In this document: one piece after another, positions 56,403 through 64,000 of the stretch | How the letters are laid out: the number at the start of each line of letters is the position of its first letter | Position numbering within the stretch: position 1 is the stretch's first letter | Origin: Variovorax paradoxus | GTDB lineage: Bacteria; Pseudomonadota; Gammaproteobacteria; Burkholderiales; Burkholderiaceae_C | Assembly (NCBI RefSeq): GCF_030815855.1 | Contig: NZ_JAUSXG010000001.1 | Span: 1,302,001-1,366,000 of the forward strand | Length of the DNA stretch: 64,000 nucleotides | Direction: 5' to 3' | Translations under genes and position numbers: made by a program | Notes under the pieces: model-generated | What the model was told of the DNA's origin: nothing | The model's input: only the letters and a program-made list of their open reading frames with translations | Databases searched by the model: none

Positions 56403-57311
56403 ATGCTCGAACTGAAGAACCTCAGCTACCGCTACCCGCATGCAGGCGCACCCGCGTTGGCCGAAGTCTCGCTCGCGGTCCCCAGGGGTTCGGTGATGGG
56501 CTTGCTCGGCCCCAACGGCGCAGGCAAGACCACGCTGATCTCGCACTTGTCGGGTGCGCTGGCAGTGCAGTCGGGCGAGATCCACGTTGACGGCCAGCCG
56601 CTGCAGCAGGTCCGTGCAAAAACGCCAACCCGCATCGCCGTCGCCCCGCAGGACCAGGCCTTCTACCCCATGCTCACGGTGGCCGAGAACCTCGCGTGCT
56701 TTGCAGCGGCCGGGGGGCTTTCTGGCGCACGCAAGAAGGTGCGCATCGAAGCCTGCACCCGCTTTTCGCAGCTTGAACAGTTCGCGGGCGTGCGCGCCGA
56801 GCGGCTTTCGGGTGGCCTGAAACGCCGATTGAACCTCGCGATTGCGCTGTTGCCCGAACCCGAGCTGATGCTGTTCGACGAGCCCACGGTTGGCGTCGAT
56901 CCGCAATCGCGCGCCTTCATTCTCGACGCCATCAAGAGCCTGGCAGAGCAGGGGGCAGCCGTGATCTATGCCTCGCACTACATGGAAGAGATCGAGGCCA
57001 TCGCCGACCGGGTTGCCATTCTCGACCATGGCCGCGTATTGCGCGAAGGCTCGCTCGAAGAGTTGCTGTCGAAGAGCGCGATGCTGTTGACGTTGGCGGC
57101 CGATGGGCTCGATGAGGCGATGCTCTCGCGCTTCGGCACGGTGGAGCCGGGCGGCGTGCATTGGCGCGTTCACTTGCGCGAAGGCACCGGCCCCGGTCCG
57201 GCGCTGGCAACGCTCGAGGCCGAAGGCATCGACGTGCGCCACGCGGAGTTCGGCCGCCACGACCTGGAGCAGCTCTTCATGGCGCTCACCCACCGCTCCT
57301 TGCGCGACTGA
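56403..57311 (+). CDS. ABC-2 type exporter ATPase
   Basis: A 302-aa ATPase of the exporter (drug/polysaccharide) class: Walker A GPNGAGKTT, a late Q-loop, signature LSGGLKRRLNLAIALL, Walker B LMLFDEPTVGVDP and H-loop YASHYMEEIEAIADRV. A C-terminal extension of ~75 residues (REGSLEELLSKSAML...) is typical of the family. It starts directly after repeat copy C and is 7 nt from its permease gene. Presumably exports or flips the lipid or polyketide product. Confidence 0.92.
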   Translation: MLELKNLSYRYPHAGAPALAEVSLAVPRGSVMGLLGPNGAGKTTLISHLSGALAVQSGEIHVDGQPLQQVRAKTPTRIAVAPQDQAFYPMLTVAENLACFAAAGGLSGARKKVRIEACTRFSQLEQFAGVRAERLSGGLKRRLNLAIALLPEPELMLFDEPTVGVDPQSRAFILDAIKSLAEQGAAVIYASHYMEEIEAIADRVAILDHGRVLREGSLEELLSKSAMLLTLAADGLDEAMLSRFGTVEPGGVHWRVHLREGTGPGPALATLEAEGIDVRHAEFGRHDLEQLFMALTHRSLRD

Positions 57312-57318
57312 ACACCAC

Positions 57319-58476
57319 ATGCTCTTTGCGCTCATCAAAAAGGAACTGCTGGCACTCGTGCGCGACATGCACGGGCTGGCCGCGCTGTTCCTGATGCCGA
57401 TGGTCTTCATCGTGCTGATGTCGCTCACGCTCAAGGACATCTACCGCCCGCCGTTGGCCGAACTGAGCTATGCCGTCGACATGCGCGATACCGAGACGCC
57501 GGCGCAATGGTTGCAGCAGATCTGGCAACGCAGCCACGGGGCGCCCAAGACGCTCGATGCCGATTGGCAGGCCCAGTTGCGCAGCGGCGCGCTCAAGTAC
57601 GTCATCGTGCTGGAGCCGGGCCTCTCGGCGGAACTCGAATCGGCCGCGCTCTCGACCCAGGCGCACATTCGGCTGCTGACCGAGCCGGGCATCGACGCCA
57701 ACCTGTTCAACGCCCTGCGTGCCGAACTCGTCGGTGCCTCCGGCGAGCTGAAGGCCCGGCTGGCGCTGGCGGTGCCCGGCACGTCCGGTCCGCCGCCGGG
57801 CGCATCGATCCAGGCGCTGGTGAATGCCGAGCGCTATTCCACCGCGGGGCCGCGGCCCACTTCGGTGCAGCAGAACGTGCCGGCATGGCTGGTGTTCGGC
57901 ATGTTCTTCGTGGTTGCGTCGCTCTCGAGCCTGTTCGTGCAGGAGCGCAGCTCGGGCGCGCTGGGCCGGCTGCGCAGCCTGGGGGTGTCGCGCTTCATGC
58001 TGCTGATGTCCAAGGCCTTGCCTTACCTCGGTGTCAACGCGCTGCAGGCCGTTCTGATGCTCGCTGCCGGCATCTGGCTGATGCCCCTGATCGGCGGCGA
58101 TGCGCTCTCGCTTGCCGGCATTCATTGGGGTGCGCTGGTCCTCGCGCTCGCGGCCGTGAGCCTGGCCGCGGTGAGCTTGTCGCTCGCGCTGGCCTGCGCC
58201 GTGCGCAGCCATGCGCAGGCCGCGACCATCGGGCCGATGGTCAACGTGCTCATGGCGGCGGCGGGCGGCATCATGGTGCCGAAGTTCGTCATGCCGGGCT
58301 TCATGCAGCGGCTGGTCGAAATATCGCCGATGAACTGGGGGCTGGAGGCGCTGCTGACTGTGCTGCTGCGCGGCGGCGGCGTGGCCGACACCTTGCCGCA
58401 GGTCGGCCGCCTCGTGGTGTTTGCGGCCGCCATGTTTCTGCTCGCCGTCTTCTTGTTTCGCAGGCCCGCACCGTGA
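57319..58476 (+). CDS. ABC-2 type exporter permease
   Basis: A 385-aa membrane protein with an N-terminal helix (ALFLMPMVFIVLMSLTL), a ~150-residue extracytoplasmic loop and five C-terminal helices, including FGMFFVVASLSSLFVQERSSGALGRLRSLGVSRF and the NVLMAAAGGIMVPKFVMP signature of ABC-2 permeases. Pairs with the preceding ATPase. Its stop overlaps the ACP start codon (GTGA), indicating coupled synthesis of transporter and carrier protein. Confidence 0.9.
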   Translation: MLFALIKKELLALVRDMHGLAALFLMPMVFIVLMSLTLKDIYRPPLAELSYAVDMRDTETPAQWLQQIWQRSHGAPKTLDADWQAQLRSGALKYVIVLEPGLSAELESAALSTQAHIRLLTEPGIDANLFNALRAELVGASGELKARLALAVPGTSGPPPGASIQALVNAERYSTAGPRPTSVQQNVPAWLVFGMFFVVASLSSLFVQERSSGALGRLRSLGVSRFMLLMSKALPYLGVNALQAVLMLAAGIWLMPLIGGDALSLAGIHWGALVLALAAVSLAAVSLSLALACAVRSHAQAATIGPMVNVLMAAAGGIMVPKFVMPGFMQRLVEISPMNWGLEALLTVLLRGGGVADTLPQVGRLVVFAAAMFLLAVFLFRRPAP

Positions 58477-58757
58477 CCGATCATTCCGTTTCCGCCGAAT
58501 TCATCGCCAGCCTGAAGGCCATGGTGCTCGAGGCCGTTGAAAAAGAGGCGCCTCCGGGCGGCCTCGGCGACGACGAGCCGCTGTTCGGCCCGGAAGCCCG
58601 GCTCGACCTCGACTCGCTCGACGCGCTGCAGGTATCGATGACGATCCAGCAGCGCTTCGGCGTGCGCATGCCCGACAGCAAGGAAACGCGCCGCGCGCTC
58701 ACTTCGGTCGCCCACCTGGCGAACCACCTTGTGCAGGCGGGCAAGGCGAGTCAATGA
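58473..58757 (+). CDS. acyl carrier protein
   Basis: A 94-aa carrier protein starting at GTG 58473. The phosphopantetheine site is LDLDSLDALQ, with Ser48, in the usual position after an acidic loop (DDEPLFGPEARL); helices II-III (VSMTIQQRFGVRMPD, RRALTSVAHLANHL) follow. Overlaps the permease upstream and the ketosynthase downstream by 4 nt each, so it serves this cluster rather than housekeeping fatty acid synthesis. Confidence 0.9.
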   Translation: MTDHSVSAEFIASLKAMVLEAVEKEAPPGGLGDDEPLFGPEARLDLDSLDALQVSMTIQQRFGVRMPDSKETRRALTSVAHLANHLVQAGKASQ

Positions 58758-59830
58758 TGGGTGAGGGCGAGTATCTTGCCGGCATGGGCCTGGCCTGCGC
58801 GCTCGGCAACGATCTTTCATCTTCCGTGGCCGCACTTGCGCGCGGCGGTGTACGGCCCACGACGGTGGCGGTCTCGGAAAGCGTGCAGTGGCCCGTCTAC
58901 ACGCTGCCGCCGCAGGAGGGCAGCTGGACCGAGCGCCTGGAGCGCACCGTACGGAGCGTGGCAGCGCAGGCGGGTGAGGGAGCGGGGCGTTCATGCCCGC
59001 TGTTCGTTGCATCGTCTTCGCTGGACATCGGCCACATGGAGCACGAGGTGCAGGACCTGCGCCTGGGCGGCGATCTTCAGGACTTTGCAGGTCATGTGGC
59101 CGCCGCCCTCGACTGGCAGGGGCCGGTCTTCACCATCTCGACGGCCTGTACCTCGGCGCTCAACGCCGTGCTCGCGGGCTGCGATCTCATTCGAAGCGGG
59201 GAAGCCGACGAGGTCCTGGTGATCGGCGCCGAACTGGGCAACCGCTTCACGGTGGCCGGCTTCGGCGCCATGCAATTGCTGTCGCCTGACGGTGCGCAGC
59301 CTTTCGGCGCCGGGCGCAACGGGCTGGTGCTCGGGGAGGCGGTGGCCGCATTGCGCCTCAGCTCGCGCCCTGGGCGCTGGCGCATCGCGGGCGGTTCCAA
59401 TGTGGTCGACGGGCGCAATCCATCGGGCACCGAAGCCAGCGCAGTGGTTGCCATGTGCCATGAAGCATTGGCGCAGAGCGGCCTGGGCGCGCAGGACATC
59501 GACCTGATCAAGGTGCAGGCCGCGGGCAGTCCGGTCAACGATGCGATAGAGGCAAAGGCGCTGAAGCAGGTCTTCGACGCGCCGCCGCCGCTGGTGTCGC
59601 TCAAGTCGCTGATCGGGCACACGCTGGGAGCGTCGGGGGCTGCCGAGCTGGCTTTGCTGGTCGCCTGCATCGAAGCCGGGGCATGGCCTTCGGCCGGCTA
59701 TGCCATCGACGATGAGCTCGGCATTGCATTGAGCACGCAGGCACCCGCGAGGCTTCGCAACGTGCTGCTCAACGTGGTGGGGTTCGGCGGCGGGCACACG
59801 TCGCTGGTGCTGCAGGATTGCGGTGCATGA
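58754..59830 (+). CDS. beta-ketoacyl synthase-like protein lacking the first catalytic His
   Basis: A 358-aa thiolase-fold protein with the nucleophile Cys132 (STACTSALNAV) and the Lys/His motif SLKSLIGHTLGASGAAEL (Lys284, His289). The first His motif, HGTGTxxND in FabF-type enzymes, is replaced by QAAGSPVND (about 255-263): the His is Ala257 and two residues are missing. It may therefore not decarboxylate malonyl-ACP, or may act as a transfer or chain-length partner. It is shorter than FabF (~410 aa) at the N-terminus. Its start overlaps the ACP gene. Confidence 0.8.
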   Translation: MMGEGEYLAGMGLACALGNDLSSSVAALARGGVRPTTVAVSESVQWPVYTLPPQEGSWTERLERTVRSVAAQAGEGAGRSCPLFVASSSLDIGHMEHEVQDLRLGGDLQDFAGHVAAALDWQGPVFTISTACTSALNAVLAGCDLIRSGEADEVLVIGAELGNRFTVAGFGAMQLLSPDGAQPFGAGRNGLVLGEAVAALRLSSRPGRWRIAGGSNVVDGRNPSGTEASAVVAMCHEALAQSGLGAQDIDLIKVQAAGSPVNDAIEAKALKQVFDAPPPLVSLKSLIGHTLGASGAAELALLVACIEAGAWPSAGYAIDDELGIALSTQAPARLRNVLLNVVGFGGGHTSLVLQDCGA

Positions 59831-59852
59831 GCGCCGCGGCAAGGAGTAGCCA

Positions 59853-60356
59853 TTGAATACCGGGGCCGCCGAGGCATGGCGCACCGTCGCCCACTTCACG
59901 GCCGATCCGCTGCCCGCGGATTGGCGCGATCAGCTGGCGCACCGGCTCGGCCGCCGGCCGCGACGTGTGGGCCTGTGGACCGAGCTTGCCATGTACGGGG
60001 CACGCCGCTGTCTCGACGAGGCGGGCGAGGCGGCTTTGCCGGCTGGCGCCCGGCTGCGCGTGTCGAGCATGCGGGGCGCCTGGGGCGCGACGCATGCGGG
60101 CCTGGCACAGCTCGATGCGGGCGCGTTGATGCCGTTCACCTTCATGCAGAGCCAGCCCGCGCTGATGCTGGCGGAGGTCGGCCGTTGCCTTGAATGGCAA
60201 GGCGACGCGAGCTTTGCGCTCTCGCGCGATCCGCAGCAGCTGCTGCGGCTTTCACGAGCCGGCGCTGGAAGTGCCGGCTTGCTGGTAGGCGTGGTGGAAG
60301 AAGAGCGCAACGGCGAGAGGCCGCGCTCCGAATGGTGGCGGCTGGTGCCGGCCTAA
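59853..60356 (+). CDS. half-size ketosynthase-like protein (167 aa)
   Basis: Starts at TTG 59853 with AAGGAG 6 nt upstream. It resembles the N-terminal portion of a thiolase-fold ketosynthase: LRVSSMRGAWGATHAGLAQL looks like the strand and helix before the active-site Cys, and LMPFTFMQSQPALMLAEVGRCLEWQGDAS like the dimer-interface region. No nucleophile Cys or His motif is present and the second half is missing. This fits short chain-length-factor-like or Ketoacyl-synt_2-type proteins of aryl-polyene-like clusters; the resemblance is by eye only. Last gene of the cluster; its stop overlaps the convergent gene by 4 nt. Confidence 0.6.
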   Translation: MNTGAAEAWRTVAHFTADPLPADWRDQLAHRLGRRPRRVGLWTELAMYGARRCLDEAGEAALPAGARLRVSSMRGAWGATHAGLAQLDAGALMPFTFMQSQPALMLAEVGRCLEWQGDASFALSRDPQQLLRLSRAGAGSAGLLVGVVEEERNGERPRSEWWRLVPA

Positions 60357-61015
60357 GCAGCGCAGTCTCGTGCGCGGGGCGGCTGGATCAAGTTCGTTGC
60401 CGCGATCGATCGAACCAGGTTGGCGCGAGCTTGTGCCTCGAGCAGCGCATGCATTCGCGGCGTGGTGTAGATCGCCTCTCGCGACAGGAAGCGCTGCAGG
60501 ATCACGCGGCGGCGCGGCAAGCGGATTTCGTCGGGCACGAAGGCGTACTCGGCGTGCACCTGCCGCTCATACTCATCGAAGCGCGCGCGGTCTGCCCCGA
60601 GGATCGACAGGTCGATGTCAATCAGCAGTTCGGCGTCGCGGCCCTCGGGGACGGCATCGTGCCGCGTGGCCATGACCAGCGCATGCACGCGCTCGGCCGC
60701 TTCTGCCTGTGCGCCACGCTCAAGCATCGCGCTGCGCGCCCAATCGGCACTGCGGGCCTCGTTGTCGTGCGCATGCACGTCGTAGATGGCGTCGTGAAAC
60801 CACAGCGCAAGCGCCACCTCGCCGGGGCGCTCGGCGAGTGATTTTTCGCGCTCGAACCATGAGAGGCATTCGCCCAGGTGCTGCAGGGTGTGATAGTGGC
60901 GCTGCGGCTCGCAGTAGCGGTGCTGCAGTTCAATGCACAGCGCTTCGTCTGCGCCGGCCACACCCACCGCACGCCAGGCGGCGTTCCAGTTGGCCAGCAG
61001 CGCCTCGGGTGTCAC
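60353..61015 (-). CDS. predicted HD-superfamily metal-dependent phosphohydrolase
   Basis: A 220-aa protein; GTG 61015 lies 4 nt after the stop of the upstream lytic transglycosylase gene, so I prefer it to the frame's earlier codons, which would overlap that gene. The pattern RHYHTLQHLGECL (His40, His42, His46) and LWFHDAIYDV (His-Asp at 74-75), with a later acidic DIDLSILG, matches the small HD-type family (COG4339-like, often mis-labelled as an NMDA receptor subunit). The substrate is unknown. Confidence 0.78.
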   Translation of the reverse strand: MTPEALLANWNAAWRAVGVAGADEALCIELQHRYCEPQRHYHTLQHLGECLSWFEREKSLAERPGEVALALWFHDAIYDVHAHDNEARSADWARSAMLERGAQAEAAERVHALVMATRHDAVPEGRDAELLIDIDLSILGADRARFDEYERQVHAEYAFVPDEIRLPRRRVILQRFLSREAIYTTPRMHALLEAQARANLVRSIAATNLIQPPRARDCAA

Positions 61016-61019
61016 GAGG

Positions 61020-62111
61020 CTATTGCTCCATGGCAGCCTTGACCTCCTGGCCAAGGTCGAGCACCGACATCGCGTAATAGCTGCTCCAGTTGTAGCGCGT
61101 GATCACGTAGAAGTTGCGCGTGCCGGCCACATAGGTCGGCGGTGCGTCGGCGCCGTTTTGCAGTTCGACCAGCGCGAGCAGGCCCTTGTGACGCAGGCCA
61201 TCGCCCTCGGGTACCGCGCCGGCCGCCACGAAGCTGTCGGTGCTGAAGGTCGGGAGGATGTCGGGTGCGAGAAGCAGCGGCTTCTTGAGACGTTCCTCTT
61301 CGAAATGCACCGGGTAGATGGCCGGCATGCCGGGCGTCCATCCGAAGGCCTTGAAGTAGCTGGCCACAGAGCCGATCACGTCGGCGGTGTTGTCGACCAG
61401 GTCGATGCGGTTGTCGCCGTCGAAGTCGACTGCGTACTTGGCAATGCTGCTCGGCATGAACTGCGGCATGCCCATGGCGCCCGCGTAGCTGCCTACGGGC
61501 ACCAGCGGATTCTCTGAGGTGCGGCTCTCGGTGCTCAGGAAGCTCTCGAGCTCGCCGCGGAAGAAGGCTTCGCGCTCGGCCGCGCGCGGGTGGCCCTGCG
61601 GGAAGTCGAACGCCAGCGTGGCCAACGCGTCGATCACGCGGAAGTTGCCCATGTTGCGGCCGTAGATGGTCTCCACGCCCACGATGCCCACGATGATTTC
61701 CGGCGGCACGCCGTACACCTCTTCAGCCCGTGCGAGCGTCTCGGCGTTGTTGCGCCAGAAGCGCACCCCCGCGGCAATGCGTGTCGCATCGATGAAGCGG
61801 CTGCGATAGGCCTGCCAGTTTTTGACCGAGCCCACGGGGCCCGGCAGCATCAGGCGCGGCACGTTCGGCAGGAAGCGGGCGCTGCCGATGGTGGCGCGCA
61901 CCCAGGCGCGGTCGAGGCCGCGGCGCTCGGCCACCTCGTCGGCAAAGCGCATGGCATCGTCGCGCGTGGCGTAGGGTGTGCTGCCTGCCACGGTCTTAAC
62001 GCTGCGGGCGCCAGACGCTTTCTGGGCTTGCGCCCCTGTGGACCAAACGCAGCAGGCGGCCAGCAGGGCAAGGGAGGCGGCGCGGAAGGGCGCAGGAAAA
62101 AAAGATCGCAT
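61020..62111 (-). CDS. mltB: lytic murein transglycosylase B (MltB family)
   Basis: A 363-aa peptidoglycan lytic transglycosylase with an N-terminal signal peptide (SLALLAACCVWSTGAQAQ; the Cys pair is not followed by a good lipobox). It has catalytic Glu147 in GVETIYGRNMG, SYAGAMGMPQFMPSS and DFDGDNRIDL, all family signatures. Cleaves glycan strands with 1,6-anhydro products in the periplasm. Its stop leads by 4 nt into the HD gene. Confidence 0.9.
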   Translation of the reverse strand: MRSFFPAPFRAASLALLAACCVWSTGAQAQKASGARSVKTVAGSTPYATRDDAMRFADEVAERRGLDRAWVRATIGSARFLPNVPRLMLPGPVGSVKNWQAYRSRFIDATRIAAGVRFWRNNAETLARAEEVYGVPPEIIVGIVGVETIYGRNMGNFRVIDALATLAFDFPQGHPRAAEREAFFRGELESFLSTESRTSENPLVPVGSYAGAMGMPQFMPSSIAKYAVDFDGDNRIDLVDNTADVIGSVASYFKAFGWTPGMPAIYPVHFEEERLKKPLLLAPDILPTFSTDSFVAAGAVPEGDGLRHKGLLALVELQNGADAPPTYVAGTRNFYVITRYNWSSYYAMSVLDLGQEVKAAMEQ

Positions 62112-62163
62112 GGGGGCGATTGTGCCGCCCGCCGCGAGCCCGCCTGCGCGGACACATGCGGTT

Positions 62164-64000
62164 TCAGCGCCTGGGATTCGGTGCGGGCCAGTTCAAGCGG
62201 CGGAACTCGCTGCGCAGAGCGGCCAACGAAGCCGGGAAGGTCTTGGCATAGCGCTGGGCTTCCAGCTTCAGAAGCCAGTCGCGCACGGCTTCTGCCGCGA
62301 GGCCGAAGCGCGCTTCGGCCTGCGCGGCCATCTGGCGCGGCGGCGCTGTGTCCGGCACCTCCAGTCCGGCTTTCACCAAGCGCGTGCGCGCTTGGCCCAG
62401 CAGGCGCAGCCACGGGTCGTGCTGGCTGCGTTCCCACAGGGTCCACGCCGCGCCGGCCAGGCTTGCACCCACCAGCAGGTAGAGCAGTACGTACGCCAGG
62501 TCTTCGAGGCTGGGCGCTTCGAAGCCGAGGCTCTTCAGCAGGTTGAGCTGCCGACTCTGGGTGTAGTTGAGCACCCACTGGTTCCAGCTGTTGTTCACGG
62601 CCTCCCACGCGGCGCGCACGTTCTGCGCAAGGGTCGGGCTCATTGCGCCGATGGCGCCGGCGAACAGGCCCGGCTGCGGCGCAAGCCGCTGGAACTGGCC
62701 GACCCGGCCCGGCGATACGGCCGCGGTCGGGTCGACCCGCACCCAGCCCATGCCTTCCTGCCAGACCTCGCTCCACGCGTGCGCGTCGCTCTGGCGCACC
62801 ACCCAGTAGTTGTCGACGCTGTTGAGTTCTCCGCCCTGGTAGCCGGTCACGATGCGCGCCGGAATGCCCAGGCCGCGCATCAGCACCACGAAGGCCGAGG
62901 CGATGTGCTCGCAGAAGCCCTCCTTGCGATCGAACCAGAACTCGTCGGCGGTGTTGGCACCATACACGCCGGGTTCCAGTGTGTAGGTGTAGCCGCCGGT
63001 ACGCAGCCGTTGCATCGCGGCGCGTACGAAAGCGGCCGTATCGGCATTGGCAAGCTCGGGCTGAGCGCGCATTTCCGCTGCGAGCGCCGCGGTGCGCGGG
63101 TTCAGGCCCGGCGGCAACGCAAGGTAAGGCCGCAGCGCGCCGGTCTGCCGAGTCGGGCCGCTCAGGAATCGGGTGTAGCTTTCGGCGCGGTAGCGCACAA
63201 GGTCGGAAACCGGCCGGTTGGCGATCCATTGCAGGTCGGGCGTTCCCGTCACTTCGAAGCCGGGTGCCTCGGGTGCGCTTTGCGCGGCATCGAGCGTGAG
63301 CAGCCAGGGCCGATGGTTCGGCTCGAGCGTGATCTCGTAGCGCACCGGCGCGCCGCTGGTGCGCAGGTTGGCCGACGATTGCGCGCCGCGCGCCCAGGGC
63401 GGCAGCGCCGTCCATTCGCGCCCGTCGAACTGCGTCAGCACCGGGCCGCGGAAGTACAGCTGGCTTTGCGGCGGCGCGCGGTCGTTGTCGAACTTGATGC
63501 GCGCCGCAACGCTGTCGTCGAGCGCCAGCTCGGCAATGGTGCCCACGCGCATGGTGTTCGACAGCCCCGTGCGGCCCACCATGGCGTCGCTGGGTGTGCC
63601 CCACAGCGGCGCGAAGCGCGGGAACAGCAGGAACAGCGCAAGCATGATCGGTGCGCCCAGCAGGGCCATCCAGCTGGCGGTGCGGGCAGCCTGCATGAGC
63701 GGCGGCTTGCCCACCGGCATGTGCGCATTGACCAGCGCCGTGAGCAGGCCCAGCAGGGCGAGCAGCATGGTGACCGCGGTCATCAGCGACTGCGAGTAGA
63801 AGAAGTTCGTCAGCATCGCGAAGAAGCCGAGGAAGAACAGCACGAAGGCGTCTCTTCGCGCGCGCAGCTCCAGCGTCTTGAGCGCCAGCAGAATCACGAC
63901 CAGCGTGACTCCCGGGTCGCGGCCGAGCAGCGTGCGGTGGGTGGCGAAGGTGGCGGCCAGCGTCAGCGCCAGCAGGCCGGCGCGCCACCACTTGCTCGGA
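62164..64000 (-). CDS. TgpA-like transglutaminase membrane protein, N-terminus cut by window edge
   Basis: The frame is open to the right edge (the edge residues read KWWRAGLLALTLAATFATH), so at least 611 residues are seen and the start is outside. The order is N-terminal membrane helices (DUF3488 type), a periplasmic transglutaminase core with Cys (EGFCEHIAS), His (DAHAWSEVW) and Asp (VRVDPTAAV), another membrane helix and a short C-terminal domain with a coiled region. TgpA of Pseudomonas is an essential protein of this architecture with periplasmic transglutaminase activity; the function here is inferred from it. Confidence 0.85.
   Translation of the reverse strand, partial: PSKWWRAGLLALTLAATFATHRTLLGRDPGVTLVVILLALKTLELRARRDAFVLFFLGFFAMLTNFFYSQSLMTAVTMLLALLGLLTALVNAHMPVGKPPLMQAARTASWMALLGAPIMLALFLLFPRFAPLWGTPSDAMVGRTGLSNTMRVGTIAELALDDSVAARIKFDNDRAPPQSQLYFRGPVLTQFDGREWTALPPWARGAQSSANLRTSGAPVRYEITLEPNHRPWLLTLDAAQSAPEAPGFEVTGTPDLQWIANRPVSDLVRYRAESYTRFLSGPTRQTGALRPYLALPPGLNPRTAALAAEMRAQPELANADTAAFVRAAMQRLRTGGYTYTLEPGVYGANTADEFWFDRKEGFCEHIASAFVVLMRGLGIPARIVTGYQGGELNSVDNYWVVRQSDAHAWSEVWQEGMGWVRVDPTAAVSPGRVGQFQRLAPQPGLFAGAIGAMSPTLAQNVRAAWEAVNNSWNQWVLNYTQSRQLNLLKSLGFEAPSLEDLAYVLLYLLVGASLAGAAWTLWERSQHDPWLRLLGQARTRLVKAGLEVPDTAPPRQMAAQAEARFGLAAEAVRDWLLKLEAQRYAKTFPASLAALRSEFRRLNWPAPNPRR

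Overview
The window is GC-rich, densely coded chromosomal DNA. Gene content and protein style suggest a beta-proteobacterium of the Burkholderiales, most likely family Comamonadaceae and close to Variovorax. This is an inference: there is no rRNA marker. The evidence is a bamC-dapA pair, long-form ParE/ParC, a glpD-glpSTPQUV glycerol ABC system, paired transglutaminase/ATP-grasp modules, and codons ending overwhelmingly in G or C. I saw no tRNA, rRNA, CRISPR, prophage or complete insertion sequence.

Layout. 1-6.3 kb: the end of a RoxA-like hydroxylase gene, small proteins, an MBL hydrolase, bamC, dapA, a methyltransferase coupled to a 49-residue membrane peptide, and an MFS permease. 6.4-18 kb: parE and parC bracketing a lytic transglycosylase and a Kelch protein, then assorted hydrolases. 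18-27 kb: a CorA-like transporter, then a divergent operon that reads as a 2-ketogluconate (kgu) system. It has a four-gene ABC importer, KguE-, KguK- and KguD-like enzymes and a LacI-family PtxS-like repressor. A perfect 14-bp PtxS-type palindrome lies in front of the first gene. 27-41 kb: RidA, two transglutaminases, a solute-binding lipoprotein and circularly permuted ATP-grasp/alpha-E proteins, in two modules separated by comEC. 41-52 kb: a glycerol regulon with glpK and glpR on the minus strand and a divergent glpD-glpSTPQUV operon. Twin AAACGAA boxes lie between them. The GlpS/GlpT ATPases carry complementary defects that predict one degenerate and one intact ATP site. 52.5-60.4 kb: a compact lipid- or polyketide-type gene cluster. 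It encodes a DarA-like flavodoxin-fold protein, a DarB/KAS III-like synthase, a small conserved protein, a BtrH-like acyltransferase/peptidase, an ABC-2 exporter, an acyl carrier protein, a ketosynthase lacking one catalytic His, and a half-size ketosynthase-like protein. This is my best candidate for an undescribed system. 60.4-64 kb: an HD-type hydrolase, an MltB-type transglycosylase and a TgpA-like transglutaminase cut by the window edge.

The least expected structure is non-coding. Each of the three gaps longer than 300 bp (18.0-18.4, 43.4-43.7 and 56.1-56.4 kb) holds one copy of the same ~260-bp element. It consists of two long imperfect hairpins of 94-98 nt separated by a constant 47 nt, inside short inverted ends. 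Hairpin tips and stems change between copies in compensatory fashion, so base pairing is preserved. One copy interrupts the otherwise overlapping lipid-cluster operon and another lies between glpR and glpK.
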